From Xestospongia muta (lineage: Eukaryota > Porifera > Demospongiae > Haplosclerida > Petrosiidae): 64,000 bases of DNA. The stretch is from positions 20,317,745-20,381,744 of the forward strand of contig OY848917.1 of assembly GCA_963693285.1 (NCBI GenBank). Direction: 5' to 3'. The notes below the pieces were generated by a model, which worked only from the letters and a program-made list of their open reading frames with translations, did no database searches and was not told the origin of the DNA. The position numbers and the translations under genes were made by a program. Of the stretch, positions 49,232-60,231 are shown one piece after another; position 1 is the first letter of the stretch, and every line of letters begins with the position of its first letter.

Positions 49232-52200
49232 TTATTGTTATTATTATCATCATAATCATCATTATTGTGGTTAGTTATCTATTGCTGGTGAATCCATATA
49301 TGTGTTATGATTTGACTGTTTTGTACAAGATTGTCGGTTGACAATGGTCTTAGTCGTCGTTTTTTTTTCGAAAATATAGTTAGTTGTTTTCATCCCATCT
49401 CCTCGGTCGCTATATTGGCTACGAAAGTTCACGGTGCTGATGTTCAACCATAGAAAGATCTCGGATTTCAACCATGGTCACGAATTTTGGACCTCATGCG
49501 CCGAACAATTAGGATCTTATTTCGCTGCAAATGAAATCAACGACGAAGCTAAAAAGAAAGCTATACTACTTACTGTATACGGCCATTCAACATTTCAGCT
49601 ACTTAAGAGTTTGCCAGAACTTGCAGTTTTCTTAAAACCGAATGCAGAGCCTGTGGAAAAATTGGACACATAGTAAAAGTGTGTCGTAGTATATAAACCG
49701 AAGAAATTATCTAAAAAACCGACTGAAGTCCACACAAACCAAGTATATATAAAATTAGTAGCCACAAGTCAGATATCTCAGCCAACCTTAGATCCGCCTC
49801 ACCTGTCTGATGGGCTGGATGATGCCTACATACTGTTTACTTTGCCTGGGAAAGATGTTATGACAGTCATAGTAAATGGGTTAGATCTTCATAGAACTAG
49901 ACGTGGGCTTCTTTGTCAATTGTATGTGAGTAAACTTGTGATTCTATTTCTCACCCCACAGATCAATTGTGACCTACCTATATTACTCTCGGTACCTACA
50001 CTGGAGAAAACTTTGTCATCCTTGATACTTGTCATGTACACATACATTACCAATTACAGTTGCAAATTTTCCCACTCCTAGTTGCGCATGGACACGGACC
50101 AAGTCTTTTTGGTGTAAACTAGTTCAAAAGACTTAAATTAGACTGGAACAGCATTCGTTTCCTTCACAACTCTTTATCGCTATCAAAACTTGAGAAACAT
50201 ACAGACCTATTTTCAGATAAACTGGGTACACTCAAAAGTACCACAGCTCAACTATTCATGGATGCTTAGGCTGTCCTATGGTATTTCAAAGCCAGACCAG
50301 TAGCATATACTCTTAATGAGAAAGTAGAAAAAAAGATCTCTCGACTACAAGAATTGGGTATCATTATCCCAGTTGTTCGGGCTGCCACAATTGGCCCTAT
50401 TGTAAAAAAAGACTGCAATATACACCTTTGCAGAGATTACAAAGTTACAGTCAAATGGGTTCTAACACCTGATATCCATCCGTTGCCTTGTGTTGAAGAC
50501 ATTTTGGCACCACTGGAAGGTGGTATGCTCTTCTCAATGCTTGATTTGAGCTATCCTTTTCAATAGATTCAAGTCTTTCAATGGGCTATGGAGAATCTTT
50601 TGCCTAACATTTAACATTTACCTAACATCTGCACATATATATGGTCTCTGGTAACAATGAAGAGAACTACCTACATAATCTCACCTGTCTACTTTCCAGA
50701 CTGACCTCTGCAAGACATATGTTAAAATGTTCTAAATGCACCTTTTGCTACAACATCTGTTGAGTATTTATTTCACATTATTGATAGCTTAAGATTTGAC
50801 CTTCCTCTCTAAAATTATAGCTATTCAAGAAGCACCAGTACCTTCAAATGTTATAAAATTAAGATAATTTTTAGGTCTTGTCAACTATTATCACAAGTTC
50901 TTACCAAATCTGATGACCATCCTGGCCTCATTACATGGCCTTCTATGAAAACGTGTCCATTCATGGACAAAGACACAAGAAAGTGCTTTCCAACAGGTCA
51001 AAATACTCTTCAATTGTCATCGGTACTCATACATTTTGACAGTCAAAAATCCTTATTGTTATAATGTGATGCCTCATTGTATGGCATTTGAGCTGTTCTG
51101 GCCCATCAATTTCCGGACAACACTAAAAAACCAATTGCCTTCACATCTTTTACTTTATCTGCTGCGAAACGGAATTATTCTCAACTAGAAAATGAAGTTT
51201 TGGCCATTGTGTTTGCAGTAAAACGTTTTCATCAGTACCTTTATGGCACACATTTTACTATTTATTCAGACCACAAACCATTAGAACGTCTACTTATTGA
51301 GTCACGACAAGTACCTGCTATGGTATCAACCAGAATACGGCATTGAGTTCTCATCCTTGCTGCTTACCAATATGCAATCAAACATTGAGCAGGCACCAGA
51401 ATGACAAATGCTGATGCTCTAAGTATATTCCTACATTAACACCCCTGCCAGGTGACCTTTCACCTCAGTAAAATCTATTGTTACCACTTTTCAAACTATC
51501 ACATGTCAGAAGATCAGTACAAAGTGTTACAAAACCAACAGCAGACCTTATTTCTTATCACCAGTTTCAAATGGAACTCAAGTCTTTTAGATGGCTGTTT
51601 ATTGTAGGGTTCTCGTGTGATAGTACCTGCTACTAGACATAATACCGTTCTCAATCAACTTCATGAAACGCATCCAGGAATTGCAAAAATGAAAATATTA
51701 GCTAGTTTGTATGTATGGTGCCATGGTATTGATTCCAATATCAAAACAAAAGTCCAAACTTGCAATACTTGCCAATCTAACCATGCACTTCCTGTCAGAG
51801 AGAACGACTTTATCAGACACATCTTTCAGTCCTTTATGAAGCAATGGGGTATCAAATGCATCCACAACTCTCTTTATCACCCAGTTCTAGTGGCCTCGCC
51901 AAGTGGACAGTAAAAACATTTAAAACATGTTTAAAGAAACTAGAAGGAAATGTCGAGTCTCTTCTTGATTTTTATCATGTTATCGTGTTACACCACACTC
52001 AACAATGGAATTGTCCCCTATAGAACTTCTAATGGGTAGACGATTACGAACTCAATTAACAATCTGTTTTGATGACTGGCCTATCCCAAATTCAACAACA
52101 AATGTTGATATCCCTTTCCCTTTTATGGTGAGTTCTAACTCATCACTTCAACCATCATCACACGTTCTAGTTCCATCCTCATTCAACTTGTGTTCGTAAA

Positions 52201-52492
52201 CTAATTACACAGCTCAGCCCCTTCAAATTATAGCTAGTTGGGGGAGAGTGTGATAAACTGAAACGCAACTTACTGAAGCACAAATTATACTTTGTATTTT
52301 ATGTCTACATGTATTTATTATTTTTATTATTGTGGTTAGTTATCTAACTATTGCTTAGTGAATCCATACAAGTGTTGTGTATTTAATTGTTACGTTTTAT
52401 ACAAGATTGTCAGTTGATAGTGGTCCTAGTTGTTGTTAAGTTGTTCCAAAAATATAGTTCATTGTTTTCATTGCATTCCCTTGGTCGCTACA
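49090..52492 (+). mobile_element. Ty3/gypsy LTR retrotransposon, decayed
   Basis: The 5' LTR (49,090-49,414, swollen by TTA and AGT microsatellites) and 3' LTR (52,249-52,492) both start TGTGATAAACTGAAAC and end GGTCGCTA(C/T)A. The flanks are TATAG (49,085-49,089) and TACAG (52,493-52,497), a target duplication with one change. The sequence after the 5' LTR (TTGGCTACGAAAG) may be the primer-binding site, and a GGGGGAGAG tract precedes the 3' LTR. The order gag, protease, reverse transcriptase, RNase H, integrase identifies the Ty3/gypsy type. Confidence 0.88.
49434..52200 (+). pseudogene. gag-pol remnants of the LTR element
   Basis: Readable pieces include a gag segment (49,434-49,673), a CCHC zinc knuckle in another frame (about 49,645-49,692) and a protease-region piece (about 49,820-49,900). 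They continue with the start of reverse transcriptase (50,280-50,570), RNase H (about 51,060-51,350) and the integrase zinc-binding part (51,617-51,790). An internal deletion has removed most of the integrase core before 51,800, and a C-terminal piece follows (52,005-52,060). Stops and frameshifts occur throughout; it cannot encode a working polyprotein. Confidence 0.85.
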
Positions 52493-52863
52493 TACAGACT
52501 TACTAATAATTTTGTTTGTACTGCTGTGGCAACAACCATTGTTACTTAATTTTTAATTGTTATGTAATAGTGTTCTGATAGACTTTTCCAATGGTATATA
52601 TGTGTATGCTTTTTATGCTTTTCTCTCAAGGATGAAGAAAATGTCATGAAAATGATTTCTATAAAAAAGTACAGTGATACATTAACAACTGCTTCAGATA
52701 ACAGTTAAGCATGAGACTTACTAATTTTTCGTGGCATAAGTTTGTTCTCTTAGCAAGGAATTCTGAAATGAAAGCGTTTAATTATTGACGTGTAATGTCA
52801 TATCTTTTGTTCAGTTTATAATACTCTGCATAATAAGTAGTAGGAGGTGCTTCGTGCTTCAAG

Positions 52864-54992
52864 ATGTCTCTGGAGTCTATTCGTTTTGATAAAGTGCAAG
52901 GTAGTCTACAAATTCTTAATCAGCTTCTATTGCCTGAACAGACTGTCTATGAACCTGTCAATGACGTAGAAGATGCTTGGAAAGCTATAAGAGAGATGAA
53001 GGTAAGAATCATGTTGTATATGTACAATTATCATTTGTTGGTTGTTGTTGTAAACTGGTATGGTCGCTTGTAAGCTTAAGCATTAATTTTTAATGTGAGG
53101 AGATCACTACATGGTTACAGTTCTTTTTTAACATATAGCAGGCCTAATTTAATAGAATCAATTGATTTAATACTGCCCAACATCTATAGGCAGGACAAAT
53201 GTTAGTGAATAGAAGTAGTCTCACAAGCCAGACTCTGCCCCATTACTAAAAGATTGATGGAGAGGGTCTAGATAACTGTAATACAGAAACTTGTTCTTCC
53301 TACATGAAATATAGCTGGCCAAATAAATATAAAATATCACCGAATATCTATCTCTCTGCAATTATCATGTAAATTGTCATAATGACTATTTAAATAATAG
53401 CCTAACATAATGACCATAAGACTTTGTGATAGCAATAGCTTGTTCTTCTTTTAATGGATAGTACCTGGTACTTATAGCTATTGTCTTTGATTGCTTTATC
53501 TAATTCCATGTTGCTGCTTCATACATCACATGAGGTCACTTAAATTTCAGTCATGCCCATTATTATATATTACAGAACAAATTGTTTTACAGACACTTCC
53601 CATCAATTGTTTGGTCATAGGGGTAAGAGTGGGAGGAGGAGAGGGGAGGGGACTTAATTTGTGTATGCAATGATGGTTCATACACAATATATTATAATAT
53701 ATATATAATAAATCCATATCTTTTTATTATATAATGTAGTTGATTGTCACTACTAAACACATTTATATATGTCCTAGACCTATTGAAATAATTCAGCAAC
53801 AAGGTTATTGTTAAAATATTTTTTTTATAAGTGTTTAAAGTTGGGTTGAATCTTTTGCCTTTATATATAGGGGAGTTCAATCCAACATTTCCATCCACAC
53901 ATCAGATCTAGTGTATGTCCACCTGTCTAAATGTGTTCATATAATCAGACATGTATTCATTTATTTCTTATCCTTTTTATTTCTTCCTGCTTTGTAAAAT
54001 TACACATACAATAAATTAGAACATAATTTTACTAATTAATTTAACATTTTATTGTCACTATCTAGACACGAGGAGCTCCAGCAATTGCAATAGTTGGTGC
54101 TTTAAGTATAGCAGTTGAACTCAGACACAAAGCAAATACTGGTGAATTTAAATCAACACAAGATGTGGCCACATTTGTTAATGATTCTTTCTCTTATCTA
54201 AAGACTGCTCGACCGACTGCTGTCAATATATCTGAAGCTGCTACTCGATTTATGAAACATATTTCTGAGCTTTCTCAAAATGAATTAGACACTAAAATGT
54301 TTACAGATACTCTATACAATCAACTGTCACAGATGCTTGAAGACGATGTTGCAACTAATCGAAAAATTGCGTTTCATGGAGCTGAATCTATTCTTGCAAA
54401 TAGTACTGGAGATCAAGTCACCATATTAACCCATTGTAATACTGGATCTTTAGCAACTGGAGGTTATGGTACAGCATTGGGTGTTATAAGAGCACTATCA
54501 GAGAATGGTAAACTGTCCCATGCTTACTGTACTGAAACTCGTCCCTATAATCAAGGCTCTAGGTTAACAGCATATGAGCTAGTTCATGAGAAAATACCTG
54601 CCACTTTGATTTGTGACTCAATGTGTGCATGTCTTATGAAAGAGAAAGGTATCTCTGCAATTGTTGTAGGTGCTGATCGAGTTGTAGCTAATGGAGATAC
54701 AGCTAATAAAATTGGTACTTATCAATTAGCTGTTCTTGCACAATACCACAAAGTACCCTTCTATGTTGCTGCACCATTTACTACTATAGATTTTGAATTG
54801 TCATCTGGTTCACAGATTGTTATAGAGGAACGTAAAAAGCAAGAAATGATTTATTTTGGCAATAAAATGATAGCACCTGACAGTATTGATTGTTGGAATC
54901 CAGCATTTGATGTTACTCCTGCTGAGCTTATCACTGGTATCATCACAGAGAATGGTGTATATAAACCTAATGAATTAAATAAAGTTGCTTGA
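52864..54992 (+). CDS. MRI1: Methylthioribose-1-phosphate isomerase
   Basis: Two exons (52,864-53,001 and 54,066-54,992) join in phase 0 across a 1,064-bp intron, giving 354 residues; animal MRI1 is about 370. Exon 1 reads [20 protein letters not shown]. Exon 2 starts [13 protein letters not shown], the conserved block of the eIF2B-like/MTNA family. The active-site cysteine lies in [17 protein letters not shown] and the catalytic aspartate in [20 protein letters not shown]. The enzyme converts 5-methylthioribose 1-phosphate to methylthioribulose 1-phosphate in cytosolic methionine salvage. It converges on H6PD, with 63 bp between stop codons. The intron holds only AT-rich sequence. The duplicate locus near 10,449 has lost this gene. 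Confidence 0.95.
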
Positions 54993-55055
54993 TTACATAA
55001 CTAATAATTATCATTGAATGTAATATTTTACAATGGAAAAAACATGTTATTTAAA

Positions 55056-57454
55056 TCAATTACACAAATCTCTGCCTATCCAAACTTTCACAGTTCCAGG
55101 AAGTGCCATATGAAGTAATTGTGCTATAGGTAAAGTAATATTGCTAGTGTCTAGACATTGTCTTTTGATTTTCTTAAGTAGATCACACTTTCCATCACCA
55201 GTGATCAGTACACTGATGATTTTTGCTTTAATAAGCTGTTTTATAGTTAAGGAGACACGCTTTTTGATGGAGATAGGAGAGGTAGACAATAAGTTAATGA
55301 GATGGATTGAGTCAGATATTGCTATTTCCTGTTCAATCACATCAGATGTAAAAATAGATGCTATATGGCCATCTCCACCCACACCTAACAGTACATAATC
55401 AAACAATCCCTCCATTACCTGTGAAATATTATCCTGTGTTTTTTCAGTCATACAGTTTTTGTATAATGGATGGATGTTTGTATATGGAATAGGAACAAGA
55501 TCAAGTAGATGATTCATGAGCTGATTGAAATTGCTTTCAACTGAAGTGGGTGTTACACATCTTTCATCTGTCTGCCATACATGAGTTTTAGTCCAAGGGA
55601 AATAGTCTTTGTAGTTCAGAACTAATGCTTGATAAATACTCAGTGGCGACATGCCTCCAGGAAAAACTATATGATACACACCCCTCTCTTGAATAGATTT
55701 AAGAGCAGCATGATATATGTCATGTGACATATTTTGAGCCAATTCTGATCGTGATAACGTGTATACTTGATGTCCAAATAAATCTTCATTAGTAAAAGAT
55801 GTTACGTCATTGGTAGAAATGTAGTGTACAAAATTATTGTCATTATCAAAGACTATTTCTTCTTGATTTCTCCTTTGTGCATATTGTATGTCATTGTGTT
55901 TTAAGGTCAAGATCAAATCACTGTCATTAACTGACAACTTCATGTTGTTCCACAAATTGCTTGAATAAATGAATAGATTGCTTTGTCCTCTGTCTAGTTC
56001 ATGTAATAGAGGTGACCACACATGCCATGATTGGAGTGCATTTTTCAAAGGAATAAAATAACTGTCTTTTCCTTCAATCAAGCTCTTTATTATTGATGCA
56101 TATGCTTGTAATGGTTGTTGCTTATCAGGAATGAAAACAGTCATTTTGCAAGTACCATCAACTTGATGACTGAGAAAGTGGTACATATTGTAACCTTTTC
56201 CAATTGGTACCTCAATGGAATAATTCCTGTAATTATCTGTTTCTATATTAAAGACAATTGTATCTGTACAATGTCTTGTCTCATAGGGAAACCAAGACAA
56301 TAAGGACTGCTTAAAAACAATACGAGCATATGTTTCCTTTTTCCCAAGTAATTTGCCTGATATTAAAAAGATAGGTATCCCAAACCATTGAGGAGATCGT
56401 ACATTCATGAGTACAACAGCGAAAGTGGGTGTACGAGATCCTATTTTAGCTTTATCCAAATCATGAAACAAATGTGTTTGATAGTCAGAGTATTGTCCTA
56501 ATACAACATTGTTAACAAATGGAGGATATATCGTTTTCAAAGCTTCTAACTTTGCTTTGTTTAAATCAAAATTAGTTCCCGACTTTACAGAAGTGAAATT
56601 TGTTAGATCTGCTATCAGTAGAGCCACTATTTCAGTTAGATGGTTCTGTAACATATCACGAACAACACCATACTGATCATAGTATGTTCTACCTTCCACA
56701 CTCAACATTTCACGAGCAACAACTTCAACATGACTAATATACTTAGCATTCCATATTGGATTAAGTTTATCCAAATTACTTAAACGGAAATCTAAAATCT
56801 GACTTACACCTGGCTTATGAAGATAATGATCTACAATTAAAACTTCATTGCTATTTAAATATTTCTGAAGATGATCTGCTAATGTTTGTGCCGATTGAAG
56901 ATCTTTGCCAAATGGTTTTTCAACTGCAACTCTCAATATTGTATCATTAGATGATGGTCTAGCATAACGGTCAATGTTTTGAGCAATTGTTGTATAAGCA
57001 AAAGGTGGAACAGACAAATAAAATATGCGTGCTGCTTCATACAAATTTTCTTTAGTCAGTCGAGAATTAATGAAGTGATGTAATTTCTCATAATCTTGTT
57101 CAATTTTTAGACTACATGGTGTCACAATTGAGGCTATTTTATGATTGAATTCAGTACAATTTTCATTAAAGTCCTTTAATGTTGCACAAGAAAGATGCTT
57201 AAAGTAATGGTTTAAATTGTCTATAGTTGTTTGTGTTGGTTGACGACTAGCAGCATATATGTGAAGTAGAGATGTGTCAACTAAGTTCCTGAAGATCAAT
57301 TCTTGTACTGAAGGCATATCTTTCTCTTTGCTAAGTCACCATTAGCTCCTATAATAATCAGAGTAGTAGCTCCCTTGTTGGATGACCTATTATTTGCATT
57401 TTCAACAAGTTGAAAGCATGATAATATAATAAAAAAGATTGATTTCATTTTCAT
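55056..57454 (-). CDS. H6PD: Hexose-6-phosphate dehydrogenase / 6-phosphogluconolactonase (one-base frameshift near the 5' end)
   Basis: This is an intronless bifunctional ER enzyme of about 799 residues (human about 790). A signal peptide (MKMKSIFFIILSCFQLVENA) precedes the nucleotide-binding motif GANGDLAKRKI. The dehydrogenase part has VEKPFGKD and VDHYLHKPG (DHYLGK in most relatives). The C-terminal lactonase has FPGGMSPLSIYQAL, WQTDERCV and LLGVGGDGHIASIF. It oxidises glucose 6-phosphate in the ER lumen and makes NADPH there. At about 57,314 one G of the codon pair for tryptophan-proline is missing, so KRKI is followed by a frame change. The truncated copy at 10,435 keeps the frame, so this is a sequencing error, a variant or a recent lesion. 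The apparent start MPSVQEL at 57,317 is an artefact of that shift. It ends DLCN without a KDEL signal. Confidence 0.93.
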
Positions 57455-57521
57455 GGCACCACCGTTTATTTCCGTATTATTTCCGTATACTATTCAGCCA
57501 CACCCCTTTGTTTGCAACGAA
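57455..57521. promoter_or_regulatory. 67-bp bidirectional promoter/5'-UTR interval
   Basis: Only 67 bases separate the H6PD start codon (minus) from the membrane-protein start codon (plus). The interval is conserved in the left duplicate (10,654-10,719) and contains two TTTCCGTAT words; their complement ATACGGAAA holds a GGAA core like an ETS site. That both genes fire from here is an inference from the geometry. Confidence 0.5.
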
Positions 57522-58300
57522 ATGGATGCTGTTTTTCTTCCTTCACCAAACGAACTTGTATTAGATGACATCAGGACAACTAATTTAATAGTTTTTATTG
57601 TTATTATTATTATAACGTGTTTATCAATTGCTGTCGTTTGTATTACTCTTGGATACGCCTTCTTCTTGACAAGAACCAACAGGTAATGTATATATGTTCA
57701 TCTAATCTGTCCAGAGTGAATGAGTGGTCTAGAATGGCAAAATTTCTCGAAAGCCAAATAGGATAGAGAGTATTAAAACATTTTGTCCAAGTATGTGTAT
57801 TCGTATTTACTGATTTTTACACACATTAGCTTCACCTTGTCCAAGACGAAAAAAGCCATGAAATATTCTGTTGCATCTAATAACAACAGAGAATCAACAG
57901 CTATAACTAAAAGTCAAGTGACATTACGACACATAGCCAGCCACAAAAGTATCAGAGATAAGTCCTTAAAATTGGGAGCACAGTTACCAACAGAGACAAC
58001 ATACGAAGATAGTAACTATGACGACGAAACTAATCTAGTTTGGGGAGATGATGAAATTGATACATCAAACATAGATCATACCAATGACAGCAAGTGAGTC
58101 AAAGATACTTTGTTACTATCAACTATTAATATTAGAGCTCAAGCTTTTAAAATAAACATGATATTCATCAATAATACATATTGATAAATTATGATGTTAT
58201 TACATCATTATTTTATTTCAAATGTAGCACTGATAACAATAATGAATTATTACCACCAAGTTATATTTATCCACAACATCTGTTTGAAGACCAGTTGTGA
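57522..58300 (+). CDS. Small single-pass membrane protein of unknown function
   Basis: Three exons (57,522-57,682; 57,830-58,093; 58,228-58,300) have GT-AG borders and give 165 residues. The protein begins MDAVFLPSPNELVLDDIRTT. It then has one long hydrophobic helix (about residues 22-47, with VFIVIIIITCLSIAVV) and a polar tail with acidic patches (TTYEDSNYDDE; WGDDEIDTS), ending PPSYIYPQHLFEDQL. The PPSY could bind WW domains. I chose the start at 57,522 rather than the in-frame ATG at 57,453. The sequence between has a one-base length difference in the left duplicate, which would break that longer frame. There is no signal peptide, so it is probably type III or signal-anchored. I do not recognise the family. 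Confidence 0.8.
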
Positions 58301-58418
58301 AGGAATAGTCTATGTTTTATTTCAAATGTAGCACTGATAACAATAATGAATTATTACCACCAAGTTATATTTATCCACAACATCTGTTTGAAGACCAGTT
58401 GTGAAGGAATAGTCTATG
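58211..58418 (+). repeat. Tandem 104-bp duplication of the last exon
   Basis: 58,211-58,314 and 58,315-58,418 are identical as far as I can see. Each contains the acceptor, the whole last coding exon and its stop. The left duplicate has one copy, so the event is recent. Confidence 0.92.
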
Positions 58419-58814
58419 TATTTACATATTACTAACACATCTGGTTTATATTTTTTTATAACTTGATTATTTTCAAATTTTGTTAATTTATAGAATTTCT
58501 GGTTAAGATTTTTTATAATAGATATGAATAACAATAAGTTTACATTGATTATTAACTGCAAAAATTTTCAAACAACAAAGAAAAATACATAATAAATTAT
58601 TGGTACATTAAGAAATGTAAAGAGAATAACAGATTGTCTGCTCATCTTTTCACAATACCTACATAATACAAGAAGAACAAGACACACATTAACGCACCAG
58701 ATACATGTACTAATATTGACTGGATATAGGAAAATACATATCCCACCGATACTATGGACTATAGTACTCTTAACACTTAAAAGTATAGTTCTATAAATAT
58801 AATATCTAACTCAC

Positions 58815-60186
58815 TGGGAATGATAGAACATTTGTATGTGTCACTCCATGGTCCTTCACCGACAGCGTTACGACATTGTACACGAAAGTAATATGTTGCA
58901 CCAGTAACAATACCGGAATATGAAAATTGACTATCTTGGCCACAGTAGATTTCTTCAAATGCATATCCTTTACAAAACCTTCCAATATTGACAGCGTGAT
59001 TATTGGAAGTCTCTGTAGGTTCATCAGAAAGTGTTGAATTACTACTACTTACGTCTGTGGTTTGAGAACTCATTTGTGTACGAAGCTGTGGTGGTGGTTG
59101 TTGTTGTTGTTGAGAAGCCTGTTGTTGTCCATTTGGTCTGGGAGTGTCTTCTGTATCACTTAACATACCACTTAAATTAGAACCAGACATAGGATCATGT
59201 TCTGAATCACTTGGACTCTGAATATCTCTTGTATTAACTTTACTAGCTCCATCTTTTGTTAAAAGAGGAGGTAAATTTAAAAGTGCACCAGATGCTCTAG
59301 CAGCAGAAGTAGTTTGAGCTAACCTCACTGACTGTGGCAACACTGGTGTTTTGTGTAGTACCTGCCCTTGAGGAGTATGTGAGTTGGAGTTTTTCAATTT
59401 TTCTTTATGGTCTTCCAGCTTACTATTGAAATCTTTCATATCAGGTGTTTGCATTGTAATTAAAGAGACATTGTGGCTACTACTGGTACGTAATGAGGGA
59501 GGTATTGATGGGAGGTTACCACTTTTAATGTCACTAGCTTGTGAGGTACAGTCACTACTCCCATCTTGATGGTAACCACTGTCTTGAGAGAGGCCAGGAG
59601 AAGTGGTGCCAATATTCAAAAGACGTTTATTATGTAGAATGAACTGAGATGTGAGAGAGAAAAACTTTCCCTGGTAGCTGTAACACTTGTTGTAGTTTTG
59701 ATGTCAATTCACTTTTTGGACGAAGGCCCACAGGTAGAAGTTGCATGTTGCTTTTATGACTATTATCTTCATTATGAGAACATGGTGTAAATGCAGCTGT
59801 TTGTTTTAACACATTATCTAAGACACTATCCATGTGTTTACGAGTGAAAATAGCAGACATAGGATTGATCTCCAAGAGTCTTGTAACTGTGATGAAGAAA
59901 ATCGTGATTTTAATGATACATCTATTTTGTATAGTGACATGTGATATATTATTGCTAATAAATACAAATAGTTTACCAGTAGTCTTTGAAATGGTACTGT
60001 TCAGTTACATACAATGTAAAGATAATTTACCTTCTTCTTTAGCAGCAATGGCCCTAGAGAGAGCAGCAGCTACTTCCATTCTTTGTTCTTGTAGTATTTG
60101 CTCTCTTAGTTCTACTTGTTTATCTAAGAGACACAACAATGTGGCTTCTCAATGTTCCAATGCAGCTATTACCTCACTATGTGTAT
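58815..60186 (-). CDS. FN3-domain protein fragment with predicted coiled coil, damaged
   Basis: Two exons are visible. 60,031-60,186 encodes a helical segment (LLCLLDKQVELREQILQEQR, then MEVAAALSRAIAAKEE) but has an in-frame TGA (60,149-60,151) where CGA would restore the helix. 58,815-59,886 starts VTRLLEINPMSAIFTRKH and runs through a long Ser/Pro/Gln-rich region including a Q tract. It ends in an FN3 domain (GIVTGATYYFRVQCRNAVGE, then GPWSDTYKC) at a GTGAGT donor. One base is out of frame near 59,665-59,672. No further exon is recognisable downstream before the neighbouring gene, and upstream lies a minisatellite. It is therefore truncated at both ends or partly missed. A helical segment before FN3 recalls TRIM/FSD-type proteins, but this is not enough for a name. 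Confidence 0.6.
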
Positions 60187-60231
60187 CTATAAAACAAATA
60201 TAATTATTATAACTAGTTTACTTTGAAACGA

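Noticed and set aside
49074..49341. Isoleucine- and serine-rich open frames
   Set aside because: They translate TTA and AGT microsatellites in the 5' LTR.
57315..57317. Start codon MPSVQEL for H6PD
   Set aside because: It is created by the missing base; the true N-terminus with signal peptide lies upstream at 57,454.
57453..57521. Upstream ATG (MAPPF...) for the small membrane protein
   Set aside because: It overlaps the H6PD start codon, the ATG is not conserved in the left duplicate, and a one-base indel there breaks the frame.
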